Assembly (NCBI GenBank): GCA_965240325.2
Contig: OZ251238.1
Span: 930,001 to 994,000, forward strand
From: Rebecca billardiae RCC1528
Lineage: Eukaryota > Haptophyta
DNA length: 64,000 bases
Reading direction: 5' to 3'
The notes beneath the pieces were generated by a model. It was not told the DNA's origin and searched no databases. It was given only the letters and a program-made list of their open reading frames with translations. The position numbers and the translations under genes were made by a program. Position 1 is the first letter of the stretch, and each line of letters begins with the position of its first letter. This document shows positions 1-9,462 of this stretch, piece by piece.

Positions 1-2
1 GT

Positions 3-269
3 GGACACGAGCGCGCAGACGCGCTCGCTGACAGCGCTGGCGCCTCCGGCTCACCGCTGGGGCACAAGGCGGTGCGGGCGCCGGCGGCCGCACCCGCGCC
101 GCCACACGGCGGCGCGCCGGGCTCCGCCCCCGTGCCTGCGCCGCCGGCTGCCACCAGCGCAGCCGCGGACATCGCCGCCCCGACCTCCGCAGCGGCGGCT
201 GGGCGCGGCGCGGCGGCGGCCGCGAGCGCAAACGACGACGACGACGACGACTGGGGAGACTGGTCCTGA
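3..269 (+). CDS. 3' end of a protein with an acidic WGDW tail (partial)
   Basis: The reading frame is open from the left edge and stops at 267-269. The visible 88 residues are Ala/Pro/Gly-rich and disordered, and end in six Asp followed by WGDWS. An acidic run ending in a Trp-containing tail is a typical short peptide motif of trafficking-adaptor ligands and some kinase-like scaffolds, but the family cannot be named from this fragment. The gene begins outside the window. The in-frame Asp repeat and clean stop make it likely to be a real C-terminus; other frames here are open only because of base composition. Confidence 0.5.
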   Translation, partial: GHERADALADSAGASGSPLGHKAVRAPAAAPAPPHGGAPGSAPVPAPPAATSAAADIAAPTSAAAAGRGAAAAASANDDDDDDWGDWS

Positions 270-742
270 CTGCTGACTCCTGAGCCGGACTCTTCTGAGG
301 CCTGCGGTCGCGGAGTTGCGCCTTGCGCCGTTGCGGGCGTGGGCGTCTTGGCACGGGCGGCCCGCTGCCTCGCATCCGCTGGATTCACACGAGCGCTGCC
401 AGCGGCAGCGCCCGTGAGCAGCGCCCGTGCCGAGGCCTGTCGGCGTCGGTCTTCCGTGCACTCGCGGCGGAACAGTACATCCCTCAGTGACGTGAGCGAG
501 GAGGGGCGCGCGTGGCCCCGAGCGCGTGGGCTCGGCCTGGGCCGGGCTCCAGCTCTCCCGCAGGCCGCAGCAGCCACAGGTGTGCAGGCCCAGGGCAGGC
601 GGCTGGAGAGCTCCCCACAATCGATCCGGAAGCACTCCGGTACAATAGGCCAGGAAGTCCGGCGAAAAGTTTCAACTTTCAAACCATATCGTTGCTTTGG
701 CCGGCCGGCGCCAGCTTTTCACGAAGTCGGACGAACGTAAGC
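270..742. other. Intergenic, GC-rich, 5' region of the next gene
   Basis: No convincing gene. The stretch from about 640 to 742 is locally less GC-rich and has the short motif AGCTTTTCA at about 712, resembling a motif just upstream of the gene starting at 9463 and about 140 bp upstream of the one starting at 30056. It is probably promoter and 5' leader of the channel gene. Confidence 0.3.
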
Positions 743-3700
743 ATGCCGGCGAGCCCGTCTACGCTGCCGTCGCGCTCGCCGACGGCCCCGGGCTCGAGGG
801 GTGGCGCGTCCGGACTCGGCAGCAGGACGAGCGGGTCAGCCACCAAGTCGACCGTCTCGCGCCTGGCGAGGCCACGCACGCCCGTGCGCACGCCGACATC
901 TGGCGCGCGCCGCGCAGGCGCGAGCGGCGCGGCAGAGTCGCCCGGGTCCAAGGCGGAGGCGGAGGAGCAGCAGCCCAGCGGCCCGGCCGTCGAGCTCGAG
1001 GCGCTCGCGCGGAAGAATGGCGTGCTCGTCGAGCGTCTGCACACGCTTCGCGAGGTCCGCGCCTCCGAGCTCTCCGCCGAGGAGCTCCGTGGTGTCGTGG
1101 CGCTCGTCGACGCGAGCGCATCGCTTGAGCGCCTCAGCATCATGTGCGCGCACGCGCACGCCACGCCGAGCCCTCGCGGTGGTGTCACGCGTCGTGCATT
1201 TTAGCATGGCACCTCGCCATCGGCTGGCACCGTCTGGACGCGCGTGCAGCTCGCACGCGCAGCGCGCGCGCGACAGAGTCGCCGCTCACCGCGCGTGCCC
1301 GCCCCTGGTGTGACCCCCGCGCGCGGCACGCGCGCCCGCTGCCCGCCAGGTGCACCGATGCGAGCGAGGCCGAGGCGGCAGCTCTGGCGACAGCGCTCCG
1401 GACGAACAAGACGCTCCGCTCGCTCTACCTCAGGTGCGCCGCGCCTCTGCATGTGCACCGACATTTGCGGACGCAGCGGCAGACGGGCGATGCGCGCGGC
1501 GTGGGCTGACCCACCCACTGATGCGCGCGCATGGCACGCGCGCAGCTACAACACGCTGGCGGATGGCGCGGCGGTGGAGCTGTGCTCCGCGCTTGCCGCG
1601 AACACAGGGCTGCACAGCCTGTATATGCGGTGCGCAGCGGCGCGCGGCGCGGCGCGGCGCGCGGCGTGGCGTGGCAGCACACAGCGGGCGCCGGTGGCTG
1701 CAGGGCCGAGCATGTCTCGCGCGCGGGGCCGAGTCCCGGGCCCCACTCACGCCCGCCGCCCGGCGCTCGCCCTCGCGCCGCGCCGCGCCGCGCAGCCATA
1801 CCGACCTCTGCTCCGCATCGACGGTGGCCCTTGCGAAGGCGCTCGGGGAGAACCTCACGCTTCAGACGCTGGCCCTCTCGCTGGCGCCCGGCGTGGAGGA
1901 GGGCGCGGCGCTTGCGCTGGCGGAGGCGCTGGGGGGGAACCGAGGGCTGCGCTCGCTCGAGATCCGGTGCGCGAGGCCGCGCGGCACGCGCGGATGCGCG
2001 GGCGGAGGGCACGGCCCCGCTGGCCGCGGTGGCAGGCAGGCAGCTGCGCGCGCGCGCTCAGCTGCCAGTCAGGGCCGCGGGCGAGGGCTACACACAGCCG
2101 GCCTGGCCTGGCAGCCTGCGCCGTGCGACTTGGCGCCGCCGTTGGCAGCGCGCGCGCGGGCCGCGGCGGCGCGACCGTCGGGCCGCGCTGGCCTGCTCGG
2201 CGCCGCTCACGCTGCACGAACCGCGCGCCCGCGCCGATGCGCCGGACGCGCGTGCGCCGCGCCTTAGGGAGCTCGCCCTGCCGGACCCGAGCGCGCTGCT
2301 GCATGCGCTCGCGGCAGCACTACGCAAAAACCGGACTCTGCACTCACTCTCAATCCCGTGTGCGCCGGCGCCCGGCGCGTCCGGCGCGTGCGGCGGCGTC
2401 CGGCGGCTCCCAGTGGCCCGGCCGCTCACGCGCGCGCGCGCGCTCGCCTGCCCTGCCCCTGCGCGCGCGTGCCTCGCGCGCGGCCGTGCGCGCAGCGTGG
2501 GCGAGGCCCGTTGCGATGGCATCGGCGCGCTGCGGGCGGCCATGCTGACGTCCAGCTCACTCCGCCGGCTTGCGCTCGGTCTGGGCGGCAGCCGCGTGCG
2601 CCACTGGGCCCCGCCATCCGACCAGTCGACAGCAGCAGAGCTCCGCGCGTCCGCGCTGCACTGGGCCGACGCGGTGGACGAGATCTCGCCGATCTCGCGG
2701 CTGAGCCTCGCGGCCGAGATCGCCGGCGGCGCGCACGGCCTCTCTGAGCGCGCGCGCGTGCGCTTTGGCGTCGAGGCCGCCATCGCGTGCGACGCGCGCG
2801 CCGCCGCGCTCCGCGCCGCGGGCGACCCGCATTCGGCCGCGGGCGTGGCGCAGGCTGGGCGCATGGTGCAGCTGGGCCTGTGCTCGCTGCTCGACGAGAA
2901 GTATGGCCGGGCGGCCGAGAGCCAGCTCGCGGGCGCAGGCGCGGCGCGCGGAGCCGCCGCCGCCGCCGCCGGCAGCGGCGGTGGTGTCCGCACCGAGGAC
3001 AGGCCGGCGCCGGGCGGGGCGGAGCGCTCCAAGCCTGCTGGGCGCGCGCTGGGCACGGCCGCGCTGGCCGCGGCGAGCGGGCAGCACGCCGGCCCGCGCG
3101 CGCTGCTCGTCGCGCACGCGCGCGCGCTCGAGCGCGCCGTCGAGCACGGCTGCCCGGTGCTGCTTACTCTGCCGGCGGTGCAGCGCGCACACGCGCTCGC
3201 GTTGCAAGGTGCGGGCGGCACGCTCGCGCGCGCGCTCGGCGCCGAGCCTTCCGTGCTGAGTCCGCTGCAGGCGACGGCGCTGCTTGCGAGCGCGCTCGCG
3301 GCGCAGCCCATCGTGTGGGCGATCCTCGTGCTCGTCCCGCCGCTCGACCCCGCGAGCGCGCGGCCGCCGCTCGGTGCCGCGGTGGGCGCGCGCGGCGTGA
3401 TGCGTCGCTTCACTGGCGCAGTCCTCTGGTCTCTTGACCCCTGGCTGAGGCTGTGTGCGCACGCGGCGTCAACGTGCGCGCTGGTTGGTCTGTGCGCCGC
3501 GCTGCCCCACCTGCCGCTCGCGCGCGCGTGGGCGGGCGCGGACGCGGACGCGCCCGCTCGGCGCCTGCTCGGCGGCGTCGGCGGCGGTGACAGCGACGGC
3601 GCCGGGCTCGGCGCGAGCGCCGGCAGCGCGGCGCCGCCCGGTGCCGCCTCCGACTCCGTGTTAGCCGCAGCGCTGCATGAGGCCCCCGGTCTGTCGGCCG

Positions 3701-5814
3701 AGGACGCGCGACTGCTGCTGGCCGCGGCATGCACCGCGCTCGGTGCCGTGCTCGTCGAGCTGGACACGCTCGTCACCGACCTCGGCGCGTGGCGCGCGCC
3801 GCGCGCCGCCCTCCGCGCGTACGCCTCCAACGAGCTCCGAGCGATCGGCGGCGCGGGCGTTCTGTGCGCCTGCGCGGGCGTGGGCGCGCACGTCGCCGCG
3901 GCTGTCGGCGTGCCGCTTGGCGCGGCTGGCGGCTGCGCGCACGTGTGCCTCTCCGCCGCCGTGCTCTGCCTCGGCCTGCGGCTGCTGCAGCTCGCCCTGC
4001 TCTCGCCGCTGCTTGCGCCCTACCTTCTGCTCTCCCTTCGGATGTGCGCCGATGTGGCGGCGACGGCCGCGCTGGCGCTGCCGACGGCGCTCGGCTGTGT
4101 CGTGGCTCTCCGAGTGTTGCTCGCGGGCTCAAGCGCGCTCGGCGCCGTCAGCCGCGCCGCCGACGCCGAGCCGCACTCGGCGTACGCGGCCGCGCCGAGC
4201 CCGAAGGAGCGCGGCCCTCGCGCGCAGCAGCCGGCCGGCGCCAGGCACGCCTCCCACGGCAGCGCGCGCTCGGGCGCCGCCGGCGCTCGGCAGGCTTGCG
4301 CCGGCGCGGCGGCCGGCGCGGACGAGTCGTGCGATCCGACCGCGGGTGAGGGTGGCGGTGCGAGCGAGGCGGTCGATGGCGCGGGCGTCTCCGGGCAGCC
4401 GCAGCCGGGCCCTGCGCCCCGGGCTTCGCCCGCGGACCCGAGCGGTAGGCCGGCAGCGGAGCCGGCGCCGGGCCCCTCCCAGCCGCGCCAGCCCCGCGCC
4501 GCGGCGGCGGCAGAGGCCGTTGCGAGCCCCGAGGCATCGCCGCGCGGCGCCGGCCGCCCGCCGGCGCCGGCTGTGGAGTCCCAGGCAGACATTCTCGCCT
4601 CGTTCGCGCAAGCCAAGGTGCTCTCGACGCAGTTCACTCAGCTCGTCGACATGATCGCCACCGCGGCGATCTCCAGTGCCGTCGGCGGCGGCGGCGGCGC
4701 GGCGGCGGCGGCGACCCTCGCCGGAATGCCGAGGCAGGCGGCGGCTGCCGCCGCGCCGGGCGGCCGTGAGTGGGCGGCGCAGTGTGGCGGCGCGAGCTGC
4801 GGCGAGCTGAGCACTTGGCGTGACTTGGACGCGTCGGCGCCGCCGCCCGCCGCCACGGCGGCGTCCGCCTCCTCCGCCTCGTGGGCGCTCGCTGCCGCGT
4901 ACGCGTGCGTCGGCGCGGTCCTGCTCCTCAACATGGCGGTGGGCGCCATCGCCAGGACGTTTGATTCCCACGCGGAATCTCTCGAGGCCGCGGCCGTGCT
5001 CGCGCGCGCTCGGCTCATCCACGCGTCCGCGCGGCTGCCGGTCGCGCCGCCGCCGCTCAATCTGCTCGGCCTGCCCGTCACCGTGGCCATGTGGCTGGCC
5101 CGCGCCGCGGGCGACTGGCTCACAGCGCAGCGTCGGGTCGATCGTGCATGGCTCGGCGGGGCGGAGGATGCGCGCTGGGCTGGCGGCGCGGCCCAAGGCT
5201 CCCCGACCGCACGGCGGGCCGGAGGCAGCGCCGATCGGTCAGCTGAGGAGCCGGGGGGCGGCGATCCCGGAGCGGATGGCGATGCTTTCACTGCGACGCT
5301 CTCCCCTTCCGCCGCCGGCGCGCACGGCGTCGGCGCGGGCGCCGACGACGAGCGCGACGCGCCGCCGCTCACGCGCGCCGACGCTGCGCGCGCAGACGCG
5401 GTGCGCGCGCGCGCGACGAGCCTCGCGGCCGAGTACATCCGCTCGCACTTGGCGGAGGCGGAGCTGGGCGAGCGGTGGCGGCGCTCGCTCTCGCAGCGCG
5501 TCTCGGGGCTCGGGCTCCTCGTCGAGCAGCAGGCCAGCGACACGCGCGCACGCCACGCCGCGCTCGAAGCCCGTCTGCTGAGGCTCGAGCAGGCGCTCGA
5601 GAAAGCGCCGTGGCTGGCCAAGCCGAAGGAGGAGGGCGCGACGAAGAGCCCACAGACGGCCAAGGGCACCGTTGTGCGCACGGGTACGCGTGCAACCACG
5701 CCCGGCGCGCGCGTGCGCCCGACGCCGGGCAGCAGCGGCGCGCGCGCGCGCTACTTGGATCCGCCGACACCGCGCTCGCGAGCGAGCACGCCAGGCGCGC
5801 GCGTTATGCGCTGA
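743..5814 (+). CDS. Leucine-rich-repeat protein fused to a TRP-like cation channel
   Basis: Six exons: 743-1143, 1350-1433, 1546-1629, 1796-1966, 2268-2357, 2496-5814, giving 1382 aa. Residues 1-133 are Ser/Thr/Pro-rich then helical. Residues about 120-300 are leucine-rich repeats of the ribonuclease-inhibitor style (for example NKTLRSLYL, NTGLHSLYM, NRGLRSLEI, NRTLHSLSI). Exons 2 and 3 are both exactly 84 bp, one 28-residue repeat each, and all five introns are phase 2 at the same place in the repeat. Hydrophobic segments lie near residues 535, 600, 685, 725, 760 and 800, then an Ala/Pro/Gly-rich loop, then a last one near 1080-1100 containing LLNMAVGAIARTFD, which matches the S6 end of TRP/polycystin channels. 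A coiled coil follows near 1242-1315. It probably conducts cations; the ligand sensed by the repeats is unknown. Exons are well supported by frame and phase; the channel call rests mainly on the S6 motif. Confidence 0.72.
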
Positions 5815-6268
5815 CGGCTTAGAGATGCAGCCGGGCGCCGGCGGCGCGCGGAGGGCGGCTGACGGTGGCGGGACGGTGCCGCATGGGCCGCGTGCGACCA
5901 CAGACTAGCTGCAAACTCGGATTGAGGCGGTGCGGCACGGTTCGAACCGTCCATGCTGAAATCCGGCCACTCCGCTCGCCGGCCGCCGCCGCGGCCGCGC
6001 GCCCGGCATTCCGGCCCATTCAAAAAAAAAGTGGAACACAAACGGCCGGCAGTTCCAATCCCACGCCCGAGATTGTCCAACGCCTTTCCACTGGCCAATC
6101 CCACGTCCGGAAGCAGTGTGTCCAACGGCTTTTTACACGGCCAACTGCTGCTTTTTTGAATGGGCGCGAGCCACACGGCCGCCAGTAATCGTAGCCGCGA
6201 GGGGCCGCGAGGCTTGACCAGTACCCGAGGGCGCGAAGGCCGTTGTCACGCCCACTCGCTCGCTTGAA
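5815..6268. other. Intergenic with a small inverted-repeat element
   Basis: No gene seen. A perfect 14 bp palindrome, ACGGTTCGAACCGT, is at 5937-5950. An element with 14 bp terminal inverted repeats (6014-6165) occupies the middle. The last 100 bp would be the promoter of the AP2 gene. Confidence 0.4.
6014..6165. repeat. MITE-like element with 14 bp terminal inverted repeats
   Basis: GCCCATTCAAAAAA at 6014-6027 is exactly inverted at 6152-6165. The inside holds two imperfect tandem units, each starting CCAATCCCACG and containing TGTCCAACG. No clear target-site duplication is seen. It is far less GC-rich than its surroundings. It could be a miniature transposon or a paired regulatory site upstream of the AP2 gene. 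Confidence 0.45.
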
Positions 6269-7060
6269 ATGCTCGCCGAACGCACGAACTTCATGGGCGT
6301 CTCGACGGAGGAGAGGCCGCGGTTTGTCGGCGTGCGCTTCCACGGCGAGTGCCGCACCAACCCCTGGGAGGCCCGCTGCCGCGCCGACGGCCGCAAGCAC
6401 AACCTGGGCTATTTCGCGACCGCCGGCGCCGCCGCGCGGGCCTACGACGCGTTCGCCCGCCAGTTCCCGAACCGCAAGCTGAACTTCCCGGATGAGGTGG
6501 ACGTGCCGGTGCCGTTGCCGAGCAGGGCACAGGCGTGTGCCACCGTCAAGCGCGCGCGCCCCGCCGACTCGCGCCCGCCGCTCACCGTCGAGACCCACAC
6601 CGCGCCGATCCACTTTGCGGTCTACGACGACGGCGCCGAGGACCTGCTCGACACGGTGGCGCGGCGCGTGTACGTGGACGACGAGGGCGACGTGACACCT
6701 ACCGAGCCGACCGTCCACCCCAAGCGCGCCAAGATGCTCCCGCCGTACGACCCGTACTCGGCCGTCCGCAACGCCGGCGCCACCGACCTGCCGACGATCG
6801 CGCTCGCGGCGGGCGAGCTCGGTGCGGCCTCTGACGTGGGCATGCGCGTGCCGGCGGGCCGGCGGGCGCTCCACTTCGCGCTGCGCGCATGCGACGCCGA
6901 CTTGGCCGCGGGCGCGCCCGCCGCCGACCACGTGCTCGTGGCGGCTGTGTGCGCGAAGGCGTCGCCGGGGTCTGAGGGCGCGCACAACGGCTGCGCCGAC
7001 GCGTCCGAGGCGCTCTTCCTCGCGGCGTCGTCGCTGCTGCAGCTGCGTGCGGGTGCATAA
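6269..7060 (+). CDS. AP2/ERF-domain transcription factor
   Basis: Single exon, 263 aa. An AP2/ERF DNA-binding domain lies at about residues 18-75: the three-strand sheet FVGVRF...WEARCR...LGYF is followed by the amphipathic helix AAARAYDAFARQ and closes with LNFPDE, as in plant and algal AP2 proteins (GVR, W-A, LG-F, AA-AYD). The rest has a basic nuclear-localisation-like stretch near residue 90 (KRARP) and acidic, Ala-rich segments suited to activation. Nuclear sequence-specific regulator by family; target genes unknown. The first ATG is taken as start because it sits just before the domain. Confidence 0.85.
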   Translation: MLAERTNFMGVSTEERPRFVGVRFHGECRTNPWEARCRADGRKHNLGYFATAGAAARAYDAFARQFPNRKLNFPDEVDVPVPLPSRAQACATVKRARPADSRPPLTVETHTAPIHFAVYDDGAEDLLDTVARRVYVDDEGDVTPTEPTVHPKRAKMLPPYDPYSAVRNAGATDLPTIALAAGELGAASDVGMRVPAGRRALHFALRACDADLAAGAPAADHVLVAAVCAKASPGSEGAHNGCADASEALFLAASSLLQLRAGA

Positions 7061-7575
7061 GGCGGCCTCCTCACCCGGCGCAGGCGCGCGTGGCCCCGGT
7101 CCGCCCTCTCGACCGCGCGCTCCGACGCGCGCGCTCGACCTGGGGCCGACTGTTGGCCATCGGCTGTCGCCTGCCACCGTGAAGTCGCGGGTCCCGGCGG
7201 CTTGCAGCGGTCTGCGTGGATGTCTCCACGCGGACTGCCCTCGACTGTGTCTGATGCATGCTCCTGCCTCAACGTGCGGGAAGCACGCTGCCGACCACCG
7301 ACCGTGCTGCGCGGCTGCAGCGCCGCCCGCACTGGGTCTCCGAGGAGTCTCTCTGTTGTGCTTTTCATTGCGGTCCGATCATCAGCCACTGTACTGATCC
7401 GTGATTACACCTTCGTATTGGCTGACGGTGAGTTCAGTACGGTAAGTACCGTAGTATTTGTCGTAACTTCTCCGCGAACCAAGGCGGTCCGAACGGTCAT
7501 CCAGCCGGGTGGGCGCAAAAGGGGCACGTCGTCGTGGACGGCACAAGCACAGCCACCGGTCCGCTCCCGCCGTGG
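7061..7575. other. Intergenic, no gene seen
   Basis: GC-rich at the left end, more balanced from 7330 to 7500. Open frames here are short, have no recognisable domain and overlap on both strands. Confidence 0.3.
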
Positions 7576-7642
7576 ACGGCCGAAATGCATATTTCGGCCC
7601 GAAATTCGAACAGATCGAAAATGGCCGCCGACCGGCCGCCCC
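7576..7642 (+). promoter_or_regulatory. Promoter-like block shared with 9422-9484
   Basis: About 67 bp with GGCCGAAA, a near-palindrome, CCCGAAATTCGA and then ATGGCCGCCGACC. It matches the region around the start of the NAGLU gene at 9463 with roughly 80% identity by eye; the last 22 bp, from the ATG on, are identical. It may be a conserved core promoter and start region, or a duplicated one. Confidence 0.45.
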
Positions 7643-8037
7643 ATGCGTCGCGCGCCTCGCACCACGCTCGCCGGCGCGCAGGAGGCCGCAGAGAGCCGCG
7701 ACTCCGGCGGCGGCTGCAGCTGCGTGGCAACACTTGCCAGCCGACGTCTCGCGCGCGCGCTCGGCCAAGCGGTACGGTGCTTCTGAAGCGCCTCGGCCGC
7801 CGAGCTCACACCACGATGACCGGCGGCGCGCTCGGCGAGCGTCACGCGGGCAACTACGAGAGTACTCAGCTGCTCGACCAGCCCTACTTTGGCAGCCCGG
7901 TGGCGATCCGCGCGGCGCTAGCGGCGGGCCCGCCCTTCACGCGCGCCTCGACCGCCCGCGCCCGCGCTCCCCGGCTTCACTCGGGTGACTTGGCAGCCGG
8001 CGGGCGCGGCCCATCCGGCCATGTCATTTGTGACTAA
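7621..8037 (+). CDS. Hypothetical protein, doubtful
   Basis: 138 codons following the shared promoter-like block, starting MAADRPP exactly as the NAGLU frame at 9463 does. The N-terminal 70 residues are Arg/Ala-rich. The middle reads MTGGALGERHAGNY and continues with a less biased composition. I recognise no family. It may be a short real gene, or a promoter duplication followed by non-coding sequence. Start chosen because of the conserved ATG context. Confidence 0.3.
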   Translation: MAADRPPHASRASHHARRRAGGRREPRLRRRLQLRGNTCQPTSRARARPSGTVLLKRLGRRAHTTMTGGALGERHAGNYESTQLLDQPYFGSPVAIRAALAAGPPFTRASTARARAPRLHSGDLAAGGRGPSGHVICD

Positions 8038-8119
8038 CTGGCGGCATTATTCGGATAATATATATATATATATGCTGACTCCGACTGCGCGGTATTATCA
8101 GTTGCTAGTCGTCATCTAA

Positions 8120-8153
8120 CACACACACATATATATACATATATGTGTGTGTG
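8120..8153. repeat. Palindromic CA/TA/TG microsatellite
   Basis: CACACACACATAT at 8120-8132 is exactly inverted at 8141-8153 with an 8-nt centre, able to form a cruciform. A separate TA run is near 8056-8072. It lies between convergent 3' ends. Confidence 0.7.
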
Positions 8154-8307
8154 CGTGTATATATAGAACCTGCCGCCTGCCGGCTGCGGGCTGGGGCGCC
8201 CGACCCCGGACGCGGGGCCGATTGCCGAAGGCTGCCGGCTCGGGGCGCCGCCCCCGGAGCAGCGCGCGCGCATCACCTCGATCGCCGACGCCGCCGCGTC
8301 TCGCGGC

Positions 8308-9354
8308 TCACTCTCGCGCGTCATGCCCGCCCGACGGCCCGCCGCCCGCCGCCGCGCCACCGCCGCCGCCGCCGCGCAGCCAGCGCAGCGCCGCGCCGAG
8401 AGGGTCGGTGGGCGTCGGCGGCGCGCGCTCGGCGCAGCGCACCTCGTCGCCGAGCCGGATGGTGCGCGCGTCGTCGGCGGCGTCAGCGGCGAGCGGTGCG
8501 GGCCAGAGGTACACGCCGAAGGGCGTCTCGCCCGTCGGCCTCCGCCGGAAGCCGCGCAACGTCGCGACCGGCCCCTGGCCGCGCGGCGCGACCGCGCCGT
8601 CGTCCTGGCTCACGTCCGGCACGGCGCACCGCGGGCACGGCGCGGCGCGCGCGAACTCGACGCCGCCGATAGTGAGGGGCGTGGGCCAGGCCTCCTCCTC
8701 GAAGGGCGCGCCGACGCCCTCGACCACCACGTTGGGCCGGAAGCGGCTCCTCTCGGCCGGCGGCAGCCCGGCGGCCGCGCGGCGGTCGTTGAGCTCGGCG
8801 AGCGACTCGGCGGCGAGCAGCAGCAGCGGCGCCTGGTCGCAGAGCCCGGCGGGGCGGCCGGCGGCGGGCTCGGCGCAGCGGAGCAGCCGCAGCGGCGGCG
8901 CGCCCGCGCCGCCCGCCGGCGCCGCGCCGAGCGCGTGCGAGAGCCAGCCGGCCGCCTGGTCGCCCTGGTCGGCCAGCTGCACCGCCGAGCCAAACAGACG
9001 CGCGACCACCGGCGCGCGCGCCGAGCCGGGCGCGTCGGGGCGCGAGACGGAGACGGCGCAGCTGGCGCCGTCGCGTGCGGTCAGGCGCAGCGCGCCGTCC
9101 GGCCCCTCCTCCGCCGCGTGCGTGGCGAGCGCGGGCAGCTCGCGCTGCGTGAGGCCCACCAGCCCGGCGGGGGTGGCCGCGGCGACGAGCCAGCGCCGGT
9201 CGCCCGCCACGCCGTCGGCGCCGAGCGTGAGCGCGTCGGCGGGCACGGCGCGCGCCGACTTGACCGGGTAGCGGTACAGCCCGACCACGCGCGGCGCACC
9301 GGCGGTGCGGCCGACGGCCACTGCGGCGAGGAGGACGGCAGCCTGCGCAGCCAT
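8308..9354 (-). CDS. MOSC-domain protein, mARC-like molybdenum enzyme
   Basis: Single exon, 348 aa from the ATG at 9354. An N-terminal hydrophobic stretch (AAVLLAAVAVG) could be a membrane anchor or signal. The MOSC N-terminal beta-barrel begins LYRYPVKSARAV with GDRRWLV and LTQRELP; the MOSC domain has RFRPNVVVEG, then APCPRC near residue 240 and a following LRGFRR. In amidoxime-reducing components (mARC) and MOCOS a Cys in this place binds the molybdenum cofactor, and PCPRC fits. By family it would reduce N-hydroxylated compounds, probably at a membrane. The upstream open frame continues past 9354, but this ATG lies at the head of the domain and faces the divergent NAGLU gene 108 bp away. 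It ends in a Gly/Ala-rich tail. Confidence 0.85.
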   Translation of the reverse strand: MAAQAAVLLAAVAVGRTAGAPRVVGLYRYPVKSARAVPADALTLGADGVAGDRRWLVAAATPAGLVGLTQRELPALATHAAEEGPDGALRLTARDGASCAVSVSRPDAPGSARAPVVARLFGSAVQLADQGDQAAGWLSHALGAAPAGGAGAPPLRLLRCAEPAAGRPAGLCDQAPLLLLAAESLAELNDRRAAAGLPPAERSRFRPNVVVEGVGAPFEEEAWPTPLTIGGVEFARAAPCPRCAVPDVSQDDGAVAPRGQGPVATLRGFRRRPTGETPFGVYLWPAPLAADAADDARTIRLGDEVRCAERAPPTPTDPLGAALRWLRGGGGGGAAAGGGPSGGHDARE

Positions 9355-9462
9355 CGTGGATTGTGGCCGTGTAGTGGCGGTTTGCTCCCGGCTCCCGCCG
9401 TCCCGCGTCGTCGTCGGGGGACGGCCGAAAAGCTTTTCGTCCCGAAATTCGAGCAGGGTACA
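9355..9462. promoter_or_regulatory. Bidirectional promoter region, MOSC / NAGLU
   Basis: 108 bp between divergent ATGs. It holds the perfect palindrome CGAAAAGCTTTTCG at 9426-9439 and CCCGAAATTCGA, both part of the block shared with 7576-7642. No TATA box is evident. Confidence 0.55.

Noticed and set aside
5937-5950. T-loop-like GTTCGAACC as part of a tRNA
   Set aside because: The sequence is a 14 bp palindrome; no 5 bp T stem, anticodon arm or acceptor stem can be built around it.
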